64,000 nucleotides of DNA, from assembly GCF_003259525.1 (NCBI RefSeq), contig NZ_QLLO01000002.1, positions 186,001 through 250,000 on the forward strand, given 5' to 3'. Made by a program: the position numbers and the translations under genes. Below are positions 35,217 to 44,380 of the stretch, one piece after another (the first letter of the stretch is position 1; each line of letters begins with the position of its first letter). Under the pieces are notes generated by a model, which was not told the DNA's origin, made no database searches, and worked only from the letters and a program-made list of their open reading frames with translations. This stretch comes from Olleya aquimaris (GTDB lineage Bacteria; Bacteroidota; Bacteroidia; Flavobacteriales; Flavobacteriaceae).

Positions 35217-36487
35217 TGAAGATTCTTATAATAAGTACTTTGGATAGAGGAGGTGCAGCCAATGCCTGCTTTAGGTTGCATATGGCTTTACAAAATACAG
35301 AAGTAGTATCAAATGCTTTAGTGTTAGAAAAAAGTAAGAATTATCAAAATACATTTCAATTTAAAAAAAAGAAAAAGAATATTTTAAGAATAATAATTAA
35401 GAAAGTGGCTAATAAGATAATAGGATATTATTCTTTAGAAAAAATATTTGCTAATAGTCAAACTAATTTTCTTAATAAAAGAACAAAAGGGCTAGAATTT
35501 TTTTCTTTCCCAAATTCTAAATATGATATTACAAAAACAGAACTTTATAAAAAAGCAGATATTATTAATTTACATTGGGTTGCAAATTTTTTAGATTTTG
35601 AATCTTTTTTTAAAAATAATACCAAACCAGTAATTTGGACTCTACATGATATGAACCCTTTTACAGGAGGAGAACATTATGCAGAATTAGAATTTGGCAT
35701 AAGTAAAGAGGGTAATCCATTAGAAAGGCAATTTACAGATCATGAAAGAAAAGTTTTTAATCAAAATTTAGATTTAAAACTTCAAGCTCTAAAAAATTGT
35801 AGTAATTTAACAATAGTAGCACCTTCTATATGGCTAAAGAATCAAGCAGAATCAAGTAATCTGTTTAAAAATAGAGTGGTTTATCATATACCTTATGGGT
35901 TAAATGTAGAAGTGTTTAAAACAAGAGACAAAGCATTTTCAAGAGATTTATTTGATATACCATTAAAAAAGAGAGTTGTATTATTTGTTGCAGATTCTGT
36001 AGAAAATAATAGAAAAGGATTTGTTTATTTAAAAAGAGCTTTAGAGCAAATAAATGATGATAATATGATTTTATGTTCTATTGGAAGAGGAAAACCAAAT
36101 TTAGATACATCAATTCAAATCAAACATCTAGGAGCAATAACAGATGAAAAAACAATTAGTATTATTTATTCTTTGGCAGATGTTTTTGTAATACCTTCCT
36201 TAATGGATAACTTACCAAATACAGTTTTAGAGTCACTATTGTGTGGTACTCCAGTTATTGGGTTTCCTATTGGAGGTATTCCAGATATGATTATAGATGG
36301 TGATAATGGGATGCTTACCCAGACTGTAAGTGTAATATCTCTTGCAGATAAAATACAAGAATTTTTTAGTAAAGGTGTTACTTTAACAAGAGAACAAATT
36401 CGCACGCAAGCAATTACTAAATATAATCAAAATATACAGGCAGAAGCCTATATTAAGCTTTATAAGAAGGTGTTAAATAAAACTTAA
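35216..36487 (+). CDS. Glycosyltransferase, GT4 family
   Basis: This 423-aa GT-B enzyme has an N-terminal acceptor domain beginning STLDRGGAANACFRLHMAL, with LHWVANFLDFESFF and WTLHDMNPFTGG. The donor domain contains VYHIPYGLNVEVF (about 222-234) and the family motif IPSLMDNLPNTVLESLLCGT with GGIPDMI after it. This order (HDMNPFTGG, then the NLPNTVLE block) is common in bacterial colanic-acid-like transferases. It starts in the stop codon of the preceding gene. Sugar specificity is unknown. Confidence 0.87.
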   Translation: MKILIISTLDRGGAANACFRLHMALQNTEVVSNALVLEKSKNYQNTFQFKKKKKNILRIIIKKVANKIIGYYSLEKIFANSQTNFLNKRTKGLEFFSFPNSKYDITKTELYKKADIINLHWVANFLDFESFFKNNTKPVIWTLHDMNPFTGGEHYAELEFGISKEGNPLERQFTDHERKVFNQNLDLKLQALKNCSNLTIVAPSIWLKNQAESSNLFKNRVVYHIPYGLNVEVFKTRDKAFSRDLFDIPLKKRVVLFVADSVENNRKGFVYLKRALEQINDDNMILCSIGRGKPNLDTSIQIKHLGAITDEKTISIIYSLADVFVIPSLMDNLPNTVLESLLCGTPVIGFPIGGIPDMIIDGDNGMLTQTVSVISLADKIQEFFSKGVTLTREQIRTQAITKYNQNIQAEAYIKLYKKVLNKT

Positions 36488-36514
36488 TTTTTTAATAATT
36501 AATTTAGAAAAAAA

Positions 36515-37294
36515 GTGACAATAATTTCTATCATAACTGTAAATTACAATGATAAGCTAGGTTTAGAACGCACTATTAAAAGTGTACAAAACCAAACTGC
36601 CTCTAATTTTGAGCATATCATTATTGATGGAAATAGCACAGATGGAAGTCTAGACGTTATTAAGGACAATGAAAACAGTTTTAGTTATTGGATTAGCGAA
36701 CCTGATACTGGTGTTTACAATGCTATGAATAAAGGAATAAAAGTAGCAAAAGGTGATTATTTGTTGTTTTTAAATAGTGGAGACGATTTTTCAGATAATG
36801 ATGCATTGAAAAGAGTTAGTAAAGATTTATTTAATTCAGATATTATTTATTGTAATATCAATGTCATTGGAGCTAATTCTCAAAAAATAAAAAAATGTCC
36901 AGACCAACTGTCTTTTGAATACCTTTATAATGATGTACCACCACATCAAGCAACGTTTACTAAACGTAACTTATTTGAAACTATAGGACTTTATGATGAG
37001 ACTTTAAAAATAGTATCTGATTGGAAATTTTTAATACTAGCAATATGTAAATATAATGCGACTTATAAACATTTAGATGATGTAATTACTAATTTTTATG
37101 AAGGAGGAATAAGCTCTGTTCAAGAAAACAGAATGCTTTTAAAGCAAGAAAGAGCTACAATTTTAAAAGAGGAGTTTAGCCTTTTTATAAATGATCTAAA
37201 AAAAATGATAGAGCTTAGAGATACAATTACAGACTTACGTAATTCAAAAAAAATAAAATTATTAATAAAACTAGGTTTAATTAATAAGTTCTAA
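36515..37294 (+). CDS. Glycosyltransferase, GT2 family (WcaA-like)
   Basis: This 259-aa GT-A enzyme starts at GTG (36515) with ISIITVNYNDKLGLERTIKS. The nucleotide-binding strand HIIIDGNSTDGS (about 35-46) and the metal-binding region LLFLNSGDDF (about 86-95; DD in place of DxD) are present. A conserved segment YNDVPPHQATFTKR (about 139-152) is typical of the WcaA-like subgroup. Length is typical. There is a 27-nt gap to the upstream gene and none to the downstream one. Confidence 0.85.
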   Translation: MTIISIITVNYNDKLGLERTIKSVQNQTASNFEHIIIDGNSTDGSLDVIKDNENSFSYWISEPDTGVYNAMNKGIKVAKGDYLLFLNSGDDFSDNDALKRVSKDLFNSDIIYCNINVIGANSQKIKKCPDQLSFEYLYNDVPPHQATFTKRNLFETIGLYDETLKIVSDWKFLILAICKYNATYKHLDDVITNFYEGGISSVQENRMLLKQERATILKEEFSLFINDLKKMIELRDTITDLRNSKKIKLLIKLGLINKF

Positions 37295-38245
37295 ATGGAA
37301 GCAACTGTATCTGTTATTATACCTGTTTTTAATGCAGAACAATATATTGAAAAAGCAATAATATCTGCAATACAACAACCTGAAGTTAAGCAAATTATAG
37401 TTGTTAATGATGGTAGTACAGATAATACGGAACACATACTTGATAAATTACTTATTGACTATTCAATTTTAGAAGTTTATTACCATACAAATAAAGAAAA
37501 CAGAGGACGTTCTGCTACCAGAAATTTAGCTTTACAAAAAGCAAAATGTAATTATATAGCCTTTTTAGATGCTGATGATTTCTATTTAGAACATAGGTTT
37601 TTAAAAGATTTTGAAATTATTAATCATAATAAATTTTTAGATGGTGTATACAATGCAATAGGTGTTCATTTTTATAGAGAATATAAAGATTCAGAATTTG
37701 AAAAACTTAAATTAACAACAATTACTAAAAAGATTAGTCCAGAAAATTTATTTGAAAATTTAATTTATCACAAAAACGGACATTTTTCTTTAGATGGATT
37801 ACTATTAAAAAGTGATGTATTTAATAAAATTGGGCTTTTTAACGAAGAGTTAGCAGTAGGAGAGGACTCTGACTTGATACTAAAAGCTGCAATAGTTTGT
37901 AAATTAGAATCTGGGCAAATTGATAAGCCAGTTGCTATACGAGGTGTACACGAAAAAAACATTTTTAATAATAGCCAGTTTTATAGTGACTATAATTTTA
38001 AAGTTTTTGAATCACTACTATTTTGGTGTTACAAAAAAAATGTTGATTTAAAATATGTTGATTGGATAATGGATAATTTATGGCGATTAAAATTTAAAGA
38101 GAAGCTTAGTATGTTAACTTATATTAGATATTGGAGCACTCTTTTTATAATTAATCCAAAGGTGTTATTTTCAAAGTTAGCAATTAAGTATTTTCCACTA
38201 ATACGACTCAGAAAACAATATTTTTCATTTTTATATAATAAATAA
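37295..38245 (+). CDS. Glycosyltransferase, GT2 family
   Basis: This 316-aa GT-A enzyme begins VSVIIPVFNAEQYIEKAI with IIVVNDGSTDNTEHI (about 34-48) and the DxD-type YIAFLDADDF (about 88-97). The acceptor part includes EELAVGEDSDLILKAA (about 182-197), the ED motif with the presumptive catalytic base. Its ATG follows the stop codon of the previous gene directly. Specificity unknown. Confidence 0.87.
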   Translation: MEATVSVIIPVFNAEQYIEKAIISAIQQPEVKQIIVVNDGSTDNTEHILDKLLIDYSILEVYYHTNKENRGRSATRNLALQKAKCNYIAFLDADDFYLEHRFLKDFEIINHNKFLDGVYNAIGVHFYREYKDSEFEKLKLTTITKKISPENLFENLIYHKNGHFSLDGLLLKSDVFNKIGLFNEELAVGEDSDLILKAAIVCKLESGQIDKPVAIRGVHEKNIFNNSQFYSDYNFKVFESLLFWCYKKNVDLKYVDWIMDNLWRLKFKEKLSMLTYIRYWSTLFIINPKVLFSKLAIKYFPLIRLRKQYFSFLYNK

Positions 38246-38262
38246 ATCAGTATAACTTATTT

Positions 38263-39150
38263 ATGTTTAATCCATTAGTCTCCATAATCATCCCTAGTTT
38301 TAATAGAGGTCATATTATACCTGAGACTTTAGATAGTATTTTAGCTCAAGACTACTCTAATTGGGAATGTATAATTGTAGATGATGGAAGTACAGATAAC
38401 ACAGCCCAAATTGTTAATGCCTATTGTAAAAAAGACACGAGATTTAAATTTCTTGATAGACCAAAACACAAACCAAAAGGTGCCAATGCTTGCAGAAACT
38501 ATGGTTTTGAGTTATGTAACGGTGAGTATATTCAGTTTTTAGACTCAGACGATTTACTTTCAAAAAATAAATTAAGTAGTCAATTAAAACGGGCTAAACA
38601 TACAAATGCTGATATCGTGACTTGCAAATGGGGACGATTTACAACTCATGAGGATTTCAAAATTAAAGAGTCTTTACTGTATAAAGATTACAATCCAGCT
38701 TACCAACTTTTAATAGCGTATGGAGATTTAAAAAGTTTTTTACCCTCTCATGTGTTTTTAGTAAAAAAAGAAATTTTTTTAAAATCTGGCTTGTGGAACG
38801 AAGCGTTAAAAATAAACCAAGATGGAGAACTATTTTGTCGCGTAATTTATCAGTCTAATTCAATAGCTTTTGATAGTAATTGTCATGTAAAATACAGAGC
38901 TGCAAGTGATAACAAAACTAGTAACTTAAGCTCTTTAGCCAAAGCAATAGACTTAACCCAAAGCTGGAAATTAATAGCAGAGTATCTTAATACAAAAGAC
39001 AAAGACAAGTTTAAAAGTTATATAGATTTTGGTAAAAGTTATGCATTTGAAGTATTGAAGGTAAACTTTAAAAATGAAATTTTTAAAAATTTCTATTTTT
39101 ACCGCAACCAATTAATGCGTTTTGTAAAGAAAAAAATAAACCAAAAATAG
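38263..39150 (+). CDS. Glycosyltransferase, GT2 family
   Basis: This 295-aa GT-A enzyme has SIIIPSFNRGHIIPETLDSI (8-27), WECIIVDDGSTDNTAQI (about 34-50) and YIQFLDSDDLL (about 89-99). CRNYGFELCNGEYIQF is nearly shared with the gene at 43431, so the two are paralogues. It is followed after 1 nt by a GT4 gene that is likewise a paralogue of the GT4 gene at 42246. Confidence 0.87.
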   Translation: MFNPLVSIIIPSFNRGHIIPETLDSILAQDYSNWECIIVDDGSTDNTAQIVNAYCKKDTRFKFLDRPKHKPKGANACRNYGFELCNGEYIQFLDSDDLLSKNKLSSQLKRAKHTNADIVTCKWGRFTTHEDFKIKESLLYKDYNPAYQLLIAYGDLKSFLPSHVFLVKKEIFLKSGLWNEALKINQDGELFCRVIYQSNSIAFDSNCHVKYRAASDNKTSNLSSLAKAIDLTQSWKLIAEYLNTKDKDKFKSYIDFGKSYAFEVLKVNFKNEIFKNFYFYRNQLMRFVKKKINQK

Positions 39151-39151
39151 T

Positions 39152-40264
39152 TTGAAACAAGTAGCCATTTTAGGACCCATTAACTCTAGAGGAGGTAGAG
39201 AAATTGAGACTGCCTTTATTGCAGATGTCTTAAAAGAGAGATATGAAGTTTCCATTTTTTCTACCGAAACCATTAAACAAAATAATGATTTGTATTTGGT
39301 TAATCCAACATTAGATATTTATACCAAATTCAAAAAAAAGACAAACAAATTAAAAGCACTTCTTGGATTTAAAATAAATTATGATAACCTATATTTTAAA
39401 AATCTTAACAATCAAAATATAAAGTCTTTAAACCAAGTTATAAAAGAAGCAGATTTGATTGTTATAATGGCTCAATTAACCTCTAATTACACCAAAGAGA
39501 TAATTTTAGCAGCAAATAACCATAATAAGAAGGTCATTTATAGAACCACTGGTACAATCCCTAAAATTAATTTAAACGACGCGTATTTTTCTTATGTAGA
39601 GCACGTCAGTTTATTTATTAATCATTCAGAAAAAAATTCAACAGTATTTAAACAAAAAGATGGTCTTAATTATAAAATAATTGACCAATGTGTTTTTAAA
39701 GAAGACGATATTCTAGTTAAGCAAAGAGCTATAGATACTATAAAAAACTTTTATTGTGCTTCAAGATTAGACAAAAATAAAGATGTTATTACTGTAATTA
39801 AAGCTTTTAATGCTATAAAAGATAGAGAAGATTTAAAACTACATATAATAGGTGATGGCCCAGAAATAGAACATTTAAAATCTAAAGCAGAGCACAAAAA
39901 CATTAAGTTTTACGGTCATTTAAAGTATGATAGTATGATTGCTGCCATCTCTAATTTTGATTGTTTAATAGTGTCTTCAATTGAAGAGGCAGGACCTTAC
40001 AATGCATTAGAAGCAGCATTGTTAGGAATTCCAATATTATCCACTAAAAGTGGTGCAATGCCAGAACGTTTTTTTGGTGAAGATAACTTATGGTTTGACC
40101 AAGGTGATTGGGAAGGGCTTTCAATTAAAATTTTAGAGTATTCAAATTTTGATGCTAAACAGATAAAACTAATTCAAAAACGCTATATTGAAATTTATAA
40201 TAACAATCATTCCAAAAAAACAATAGCTAAAGCTTATTTGGATGCAGTAAGTTTGTATTTATAA
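39152..40264 (+). CDS. Glycosyltransferase, GT4 family
   Basis: This 370-aa GT-B enzyme begins with TTG at 39152 (AILGPINSRGGREIETAF). The donor domain has FYCASRLDKNKDVITVIKAF, LHIIGDGPEIEHLK and VSSIEEAGPYNALEAALLG with STKSGAMPE. The GGREIE loop and EEAGP motif are shared with the gene at 42246. Specificity unknown. Confidence 0.87.
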   Translation: MKQVAILGPINSRGGREIETAFIADVLKERYEVSIFSTETIKQNNDLYLVNPTLDIYTKFKKKTNKLKALLGFKINYDNLYFKNLNNQNIKSLNQVIKEADLIVIMAQLTSNYTKEIILAANNHNKKVIYRTTGTIPKINLNDAYFSYVEHVSLFINHSEKNSTVFKQKDGLNYKIIDQCVFKEDDILVKQRAIDTIKNFYCASRLDKNKDVITVIKAFNAIKDREDLKLHIIGDGPEIEHLKSKAEHKNIKFYGHLKYDSMIAAISNFDCLIVSSIEEAGPYNALEAALLGIPILSTKSGAMPERFFGEDNLWFDQGDWEGLSIKILEYSNFDAKQIKLIQKRYIEIYNNNHSKKTIAKAYLDAVSLYL

Positions 40265-40294
40265 TTTTAGTTTTTTAGAAATATAAGAAATAAA

Positions 40295-41221
40295 ATGACC
40301 ACATATTTAATCACAGGAGGTGCAGGAAACGTTGGTAGTACCTTAGCAAAGCACTTAGCTTCAGATAAATCTAATATCATTGTAATTATAGATAATTTAT
40401 CTACCGGTAGTTTGCATAAAATACCAAAATTGGATAACGTTAAGTTTATTAAATCTGATGTTAATAATTATGAAGATATTGCACCAGTATTTGCACGTTA
40501 TGATTTTGATTTTGTGTTTCATTATGCTGCTATGGTTGGTGTAAAGCGTACTTTAAAACACCCAATGAGTGTATTAAAAGATATAGAAGGGATTAAAAAT
40601 ATCTTATCCCTATCAAAAAATTCTGGAGTACAACGTGTTTTTTATTCTAGCTCTTCCGAGGTATACGGAGAACCTTTTGAAATCCCTCAAAACGAAAACA
40701 CAACACCACTTAATTCTAGATTACCCTACGCCATTGTTAAAAATGTTGGAGAGGCGTTTTTTAAATCCTACTATCAAGAATACGGTTTAGAATATACCAT
40801 TTTCAGGTTTTTTAATACCTATGGACCTAATCAAAGTGAAGACTTTGTATTACCCCGTTTTTTAAAATTAGCACTTCAAAATAAAGACATCAATATTTAT
40901 GGAGATGGATTACAAACTCGATCCTTTTGTTATGTAGATGATAATGTTGAAACCTGCATTAAAGCCATCACAGATAAATCTTGTGTAAACGAAGTTTTAA
41001 ATGTTGGTAGTGACAAAGAACAAACCATTTTATCTTTAGCAGAAGAGATTATCAGTTTGACAAACTCTAAAAGTAATATAGTGCATTTACCAGCTTTAAA
41101 AGAAGGTGATATGGCACGACGTTGTCCAGATACTTCAAAAATGAAAAAAGTACTAGGTAGAGACTTAATGCCACTTGAAGAAGGCGTTTTAAAACTAGTA
41201 GAGTATTACAAGAAACAATAA
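40295..41221 (+). CDS. NAD-dependent nucleotide-sugar epimerase/dehydratase (extended SDR)
   Basis: This 308-aa extended SDR enzyme has the NAD motif GGAGNVGSTLAKHL (8-21), the DNLSTGS segment typical of UDP-glucose 4-epimerases, YSSSSEVYGEP (about 117-127) and catalytic YAIVK (Y/K about 147-151). FFNTYGPNQ and GLQTRSFCYVDD are also typical. Length and segments fit GalE/WbpP-like epimerases or UDP-glucuronate decarboxylases; the substrate cannot be fixed by eye. It is flanked by the duplicated GT2/GT4 pairs. Confidence 0.85.
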   Translation: MTTYLITGGAGNVGSTLAKHLASDKSNIIVIIDNLSTGSLHKIPKLDNVKFIKSDVNNYEDIAPVFARYDFDFVFHYAAMVGVKRTLKHPMSVLKDIEGIKNILSLSKNSGVQRVFYSSSSEVYGEPFEIPQNENTTPLNSRLPYAIVKNVGEAFFKSYYQEYGLEYTIFRFFNTYGPNQSEDFVLPRFLKLALQNKDINIYGDGLQTRSFCYVDDNVETCIKAITDKSCVNEVLNVGSDKEQTILSLAEEIISLTNSKSNIVHLPALKEGDMARRCPDTSKMKKVLGRDLMPLEEGVLKLVEYYKKQ

Positions 41222-41224
41222 TGT

Positions 41225-42265
41225 ATGCGTAAAGGTTATAATCCAACCAAAGGAGGGAAGTTAGTTGTTAAAGAGCCATGTGATCATAGGGTTATTATTC
41301 CATTGCACATACCGCATGAAAACGATTATTTTAAAGATGCTTATAAAATCTTTGAACTGTGCTTGTTTTCTGTATTAAAAACAGCAAGTTCTAAACTAAA
41401 AGTATCCATAATTAGTAATAAGTGTAGTCAAGAAGTTAATGAAAGATTGATTAAATTATATGATAGCCATAATATTGATGAGCTCATAATAGAACGAGAA
41501 GGTATTGGTAAAATTAATAGTTTGTTAAAAGCATTACGTACAGTTGAAGAGCGGTTAGTAACCATTACAGATGCAGACGTGTTATTTTTAGACCATTGGG
41601 AAGATGAGGTAGTCAAGGTCTTTAGTTCGTTTCCAAAAGCTGGTGCTGTATGTCCAGTACCTGTTTATAGAAAACATTTAGACTTAACAGCTAATATTTG
41701 GAGCAAATATTTATTCTCTAAAAAATTAAAATTTAGAGCAGTCAAAGATGTAGATGCATTAGAGAATTTTGCAAAAAGCATTGGTTGGACTCATTTACCA
41801 GAAGAGTTTGGTGACAGTATAGGTACATTACAAGCAAAGGATGATACTATAGCAGTACTAGGCTGTTCTCATTTTGTTGCGACCTATAAAACCGAAGTGT
41901 TTAAAGCCTTGCCAGAAGACAATAGTGCTTATTTAATAGATGGTGATAGCGAGTTTTTATATATGGATAAACCAGTAGTGTTGACTGACGGTTATCGTTT
42001 GTCAACCTATACCAATAATGCCTACCACTTAGGGAATGTATTTGAACCCTGGATGCAAGACAACTTTGATGCTTTAAAAGCAAGAGAACAAAAACACATT
42101 GATTACTCGTCTTTAAAAACTTTGAAGAAAAATACAGTTAAGTATATTATAATCAATAAACTCTTCAAACGTGCTATAAAAATTAAACCTTTATTAAGAT
42201 ATTTATTAAAAACAAAAGGTTTGACAAATTCGCAAGTGTTTAATTATGTTGACAGAAAATATTAA
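41225..42265 (+). CDS. Glycosyltransferase-like protein, GT-A fold, unassigned family
   Basis: This 346-aa protein has DHRVIIPLHIPHENDYF (about 20-36) followed by a strand LKVSIISNKCSQEV. The clear DxD motif is VTITDADVLFLDHWEDEV (about 114-131). FGDSIGTLQAKDD and the C-terminal CSHFVATYKTEVF segment do not match a family known to me. An ATG at 41221 in another frame exists; 41225 keeps the long frame. It overlaps the following GT4 gene by 20 nt. Confidence 0.75.
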   Translation: MRKGYNPTKGGKLVVKEPCDHRVIIPLHIPHENDYFKDAYKIFELCLFSVLKTASSKLKVSIISNKCSQEVNERLIKLYDSHNIDELIIEREGIGKINSLLKALRTVEERLVTITDADVLFLDHWEDEVVKVFSSFPKAGAVCPVPVYRKHLDLTANIWSKYLFSKKLKFRAVKDVDALENFAKSIGWTHLPEEFGDSIGTLQAKDDTIAVLGCSHFVATYKTEVFKALPEDNSAYLIDGDSEFLYMDKPVVLTDGYRLSTYTNNAYHLGNVFEPWMQDNFDALKAREQKHIDYSSLKTLKKNTVKYIIINKLFKRAIKIKPLLRYLLKTKGLTNSQVFNYVDRKY

Positions 42266-43406
42266 AAAAATAACTATAATTGGCTTAATTGATAATATTG
42301 GAGGTCGTGAAATAGAAGCAAGAAATATTATTATAGCACTATCAAAAAAATTTGAAATAAAAGTGGTTTCTATGTTTTTAATGACTGAAAAGTCTGAGGC
42401 AATAAAAGGTTTAAATTGTAATTGGACTAATGTTTATAAAGAGATTAATCGCCAATACATTACCATTAGATTTATCAGCTATTTTCTCAAGCACTATCAT
42501 AAACGTAAAACACCCTCACATTTTTTAGTAGATAATAAAATAAGTAGACGTCTGTTTAACCTTTCAATTTTAAAAAATAACATTTTAAAAAAAGAAATCG
42601 ATAAAGCAGATGCTATTTTATATTGTGGCACTTTAAGTTTGAATGCTTTAAACCAAATGATTATATATTGTAATCAAACAAACACACCTATTGTTTTAAG
42701 AACTACAGGTAAAATACAGAACATAACGGAGGATTTTAAAAAGTTGATACCAAAGATAGATGTAACTTTAGTACACTCTTTAAAAAATGGATTGTCTTTA
42801 ATGCCTTTTAAACCCAAAAAAATTATTAAAATTGATCAAACCTCTTTACAAGAACAGTCGTTACTAAATTTGAAAATAAGTGCTACGGAAAAATTAGTCT
42901 ATGGTTTTTTGGGGCGATTTTCAGCTGAAAAAGGTATAATAGAATTAATGAAAAATTTTAATACTCTAAACGAACTTTTAATTATTGCAGGTTCTGGTCC
43001 ATTACATAAAGAAGTTAATTGTTTAAAAACAGATAACATAACTATTCTAAAGGTAGTATCACCAGAAAATATTTCCGATTATTTCAAGAAAATTGATGTT
43101 TTGATTATACCATCTTATGAAGAAGCAGGACCATTGGTAGGTGTTGAAGCTATGGCTGCAGGTAAAATAATTTTGTCCACAAAAGTTGGTGCAATGGAAG
43201 ATAGATTAAAAGATACTAAAAATAATTTTTGGTTTGATATAAATGATAAGCAATCTTTAATAGATCAAATTAACTTTTTAGCTAAGAAAACACCCGAAAT
43301 GATTGTTGAGATTAGAGAAAATGTTAGATCACATTATATTAATAATTATTCTATTAGGACAATATCTAACAATTATATTGATATATTTAAAACATTGTTA
43401 GATTAA
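42246..43406 (+). CDS. Glycosyltransferase, GT4 family
   Basis: This 386-aa GT-B enzyme begins IIGLIDNIGGREIEARNI. The donor domain shows VYGFLGRFSAEKGIIELM, LIIAGSGPLHKEV and IPSYEEAGPLVGVEAMAAG with STKVGAMED. It is a clear paralogue of the 39152 gene (same GGREIE, EEAGP and GAM blocks), so the pair probably adds related sugars or uses the same donor. Its start overlaps the upstream coding region. Confidence 0.87.
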   Translation: MLTENIKKITIIGLIDNIGGREIEARNIIIALSKKFEIKVVSMFLMTEKSEAIKGLNCNWTNVYKEINRQYITIRFISYFLKHYHKRKTPSHFLVDNKISRRLFNLSILKNNILKKEIDKADAILYCGTLSLNALNQMIIYCNQTNTPIVLRTTGKIQNITEDFKKLIPKIDVTLVHSLKNGLSLMPFKPKKIIKIDQTSLQEQSLLNLKISATEKLVYGFLGRFSAEKGIIELMKNFNTLNELLIIAGSGPLHKEVNCLKTDNITILKVVSPENISDYFKKIDVLIIPSYEEAGPLVGVEAMAAGKIILSTKVGAMEDRLKDTKNNFWFDINDKQSLIDQINFLAKKTPEMIVEIRENVRSHYINNYSIRTISNNYIDIFKTLLD

Positions 43407-43430
43407 AATAAATGTAAGTAATTTTCTATC

Positions 43431-44378
43431 TTGATTTCCATCATAATCCCAATTTACAATCGTGCTCATTTAATTGAAGAAACTATAGCTTCTATTAAAG
43501 CACAAACCTATACCCATTGGGAGTGTATTATTGTAGATGATGGTAGTACAGATAATACAGTTGCCTTTACAAAACAATTAATTGAAGCGGATAAACGTTT
43601 TCAACTGTTTGAGCGTCCCTCTCATTTAAAAAAAGGACCAAGTACTTGCCGAAACTATGCTATTACAAAAATGACAGGCGATTATATCCAGTTTTTTGAT
43701 AGTGATGATGTTATGCATCCAGAACATCTTAAGTTAAAGATAGAAGCAATTCAAGACAATGATTTTGTAGTTTGTCAATTACTAGAGTTTACTGGAGCAT
43801 TTGATGTAAGTCAATTTAAATTAGCAAAACAACCAGATATTAAGCCTAGTCAAAATGTTTTTGAAGATTTTGCTACAGGTGCGTTCCCTATGATGATGGT
43901 GGCTCCACTTTGGAATGCGTCAAGTTTGTTACCGTATTTACCTATAAGAGAAGATTTGCACATCTTGGAAGATCACGAGTTCTATGCTCGTGCACTTTTA
44001 GATAAAAAAAGCTATGCACTACTAAATAAACCGTTAATTTTTTATAGAGTTGGAGCAAACTCATCAACCAACAGTTTTTATGCCAATGTAGATTATGGTT
44101 TAGACTCCTATTTTAAAGCAAAGCGTTCTGTTTTAGCGCTTTCAAATTCTGAAAACATAAAACTGGCTATTCTAAAAATGACTTTGGGTTTTTTTAGACA
44201 AGCACTTGCTGAACGTAATTTTAAAGCTGCAAAACGTTGTTTAGAGTTTATTAAAACAGAACAATTAGCATATAATTTAAAGTTAAAACTAAAACTAGCT
44301 CGCATTCGTTTTTTCTATACTATTTTTAAATTAGTTAAAAAAGGAGATACCAAATTTAAACCCTTATTTAAATTATAA
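43431..44378 (+). CDS. Glycosyltransferase, GT2 family
   Basis: This 315-aa GT-A enzyme has TTG as start (43431). An upstream ATG at 43412 is immediately followed by a stop. It begins ISIIIPIYNRAHLIEETI and has WECIIVDDGSTDNTVAF (about 30-46) and YIQFFDSDDVMHPEH (about 85-99). The catalytic-base region is EDHEFYARALLD. It is a paralogue of the 38263 gene. The C-terminal part is Lys-rich and helical. Confidence 0.87.
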   Translation: MISIIIPIYNRAHLIEETIASIKAQTYTHWECIIVDDGSTDNTVAFTKQLIEADKRFQLFERPSHLKKGPSTCRNYAITKMTGDYIQFFDSDDVMHPEHLKLKIEAIQDNDFVVCQLLEFTGAFDVSQFKLAKQPDIKPSQNVFEDFATGAFPMMMVAPLWNASSLLPYLPIREDLHILEDHEFYARALLDKKSYALLNKPLIFYRVGANSSTNSFYANVDYGLDSYFKAKRSVLALSNSENIKLAILKMTLGFFRQALAERNFKAAKRCLEFIKTEQLAYNLKLKLKLARIRFFYTIFKLVKKGDTKFKPLFKL

Positions 44379-44380
44379 GT

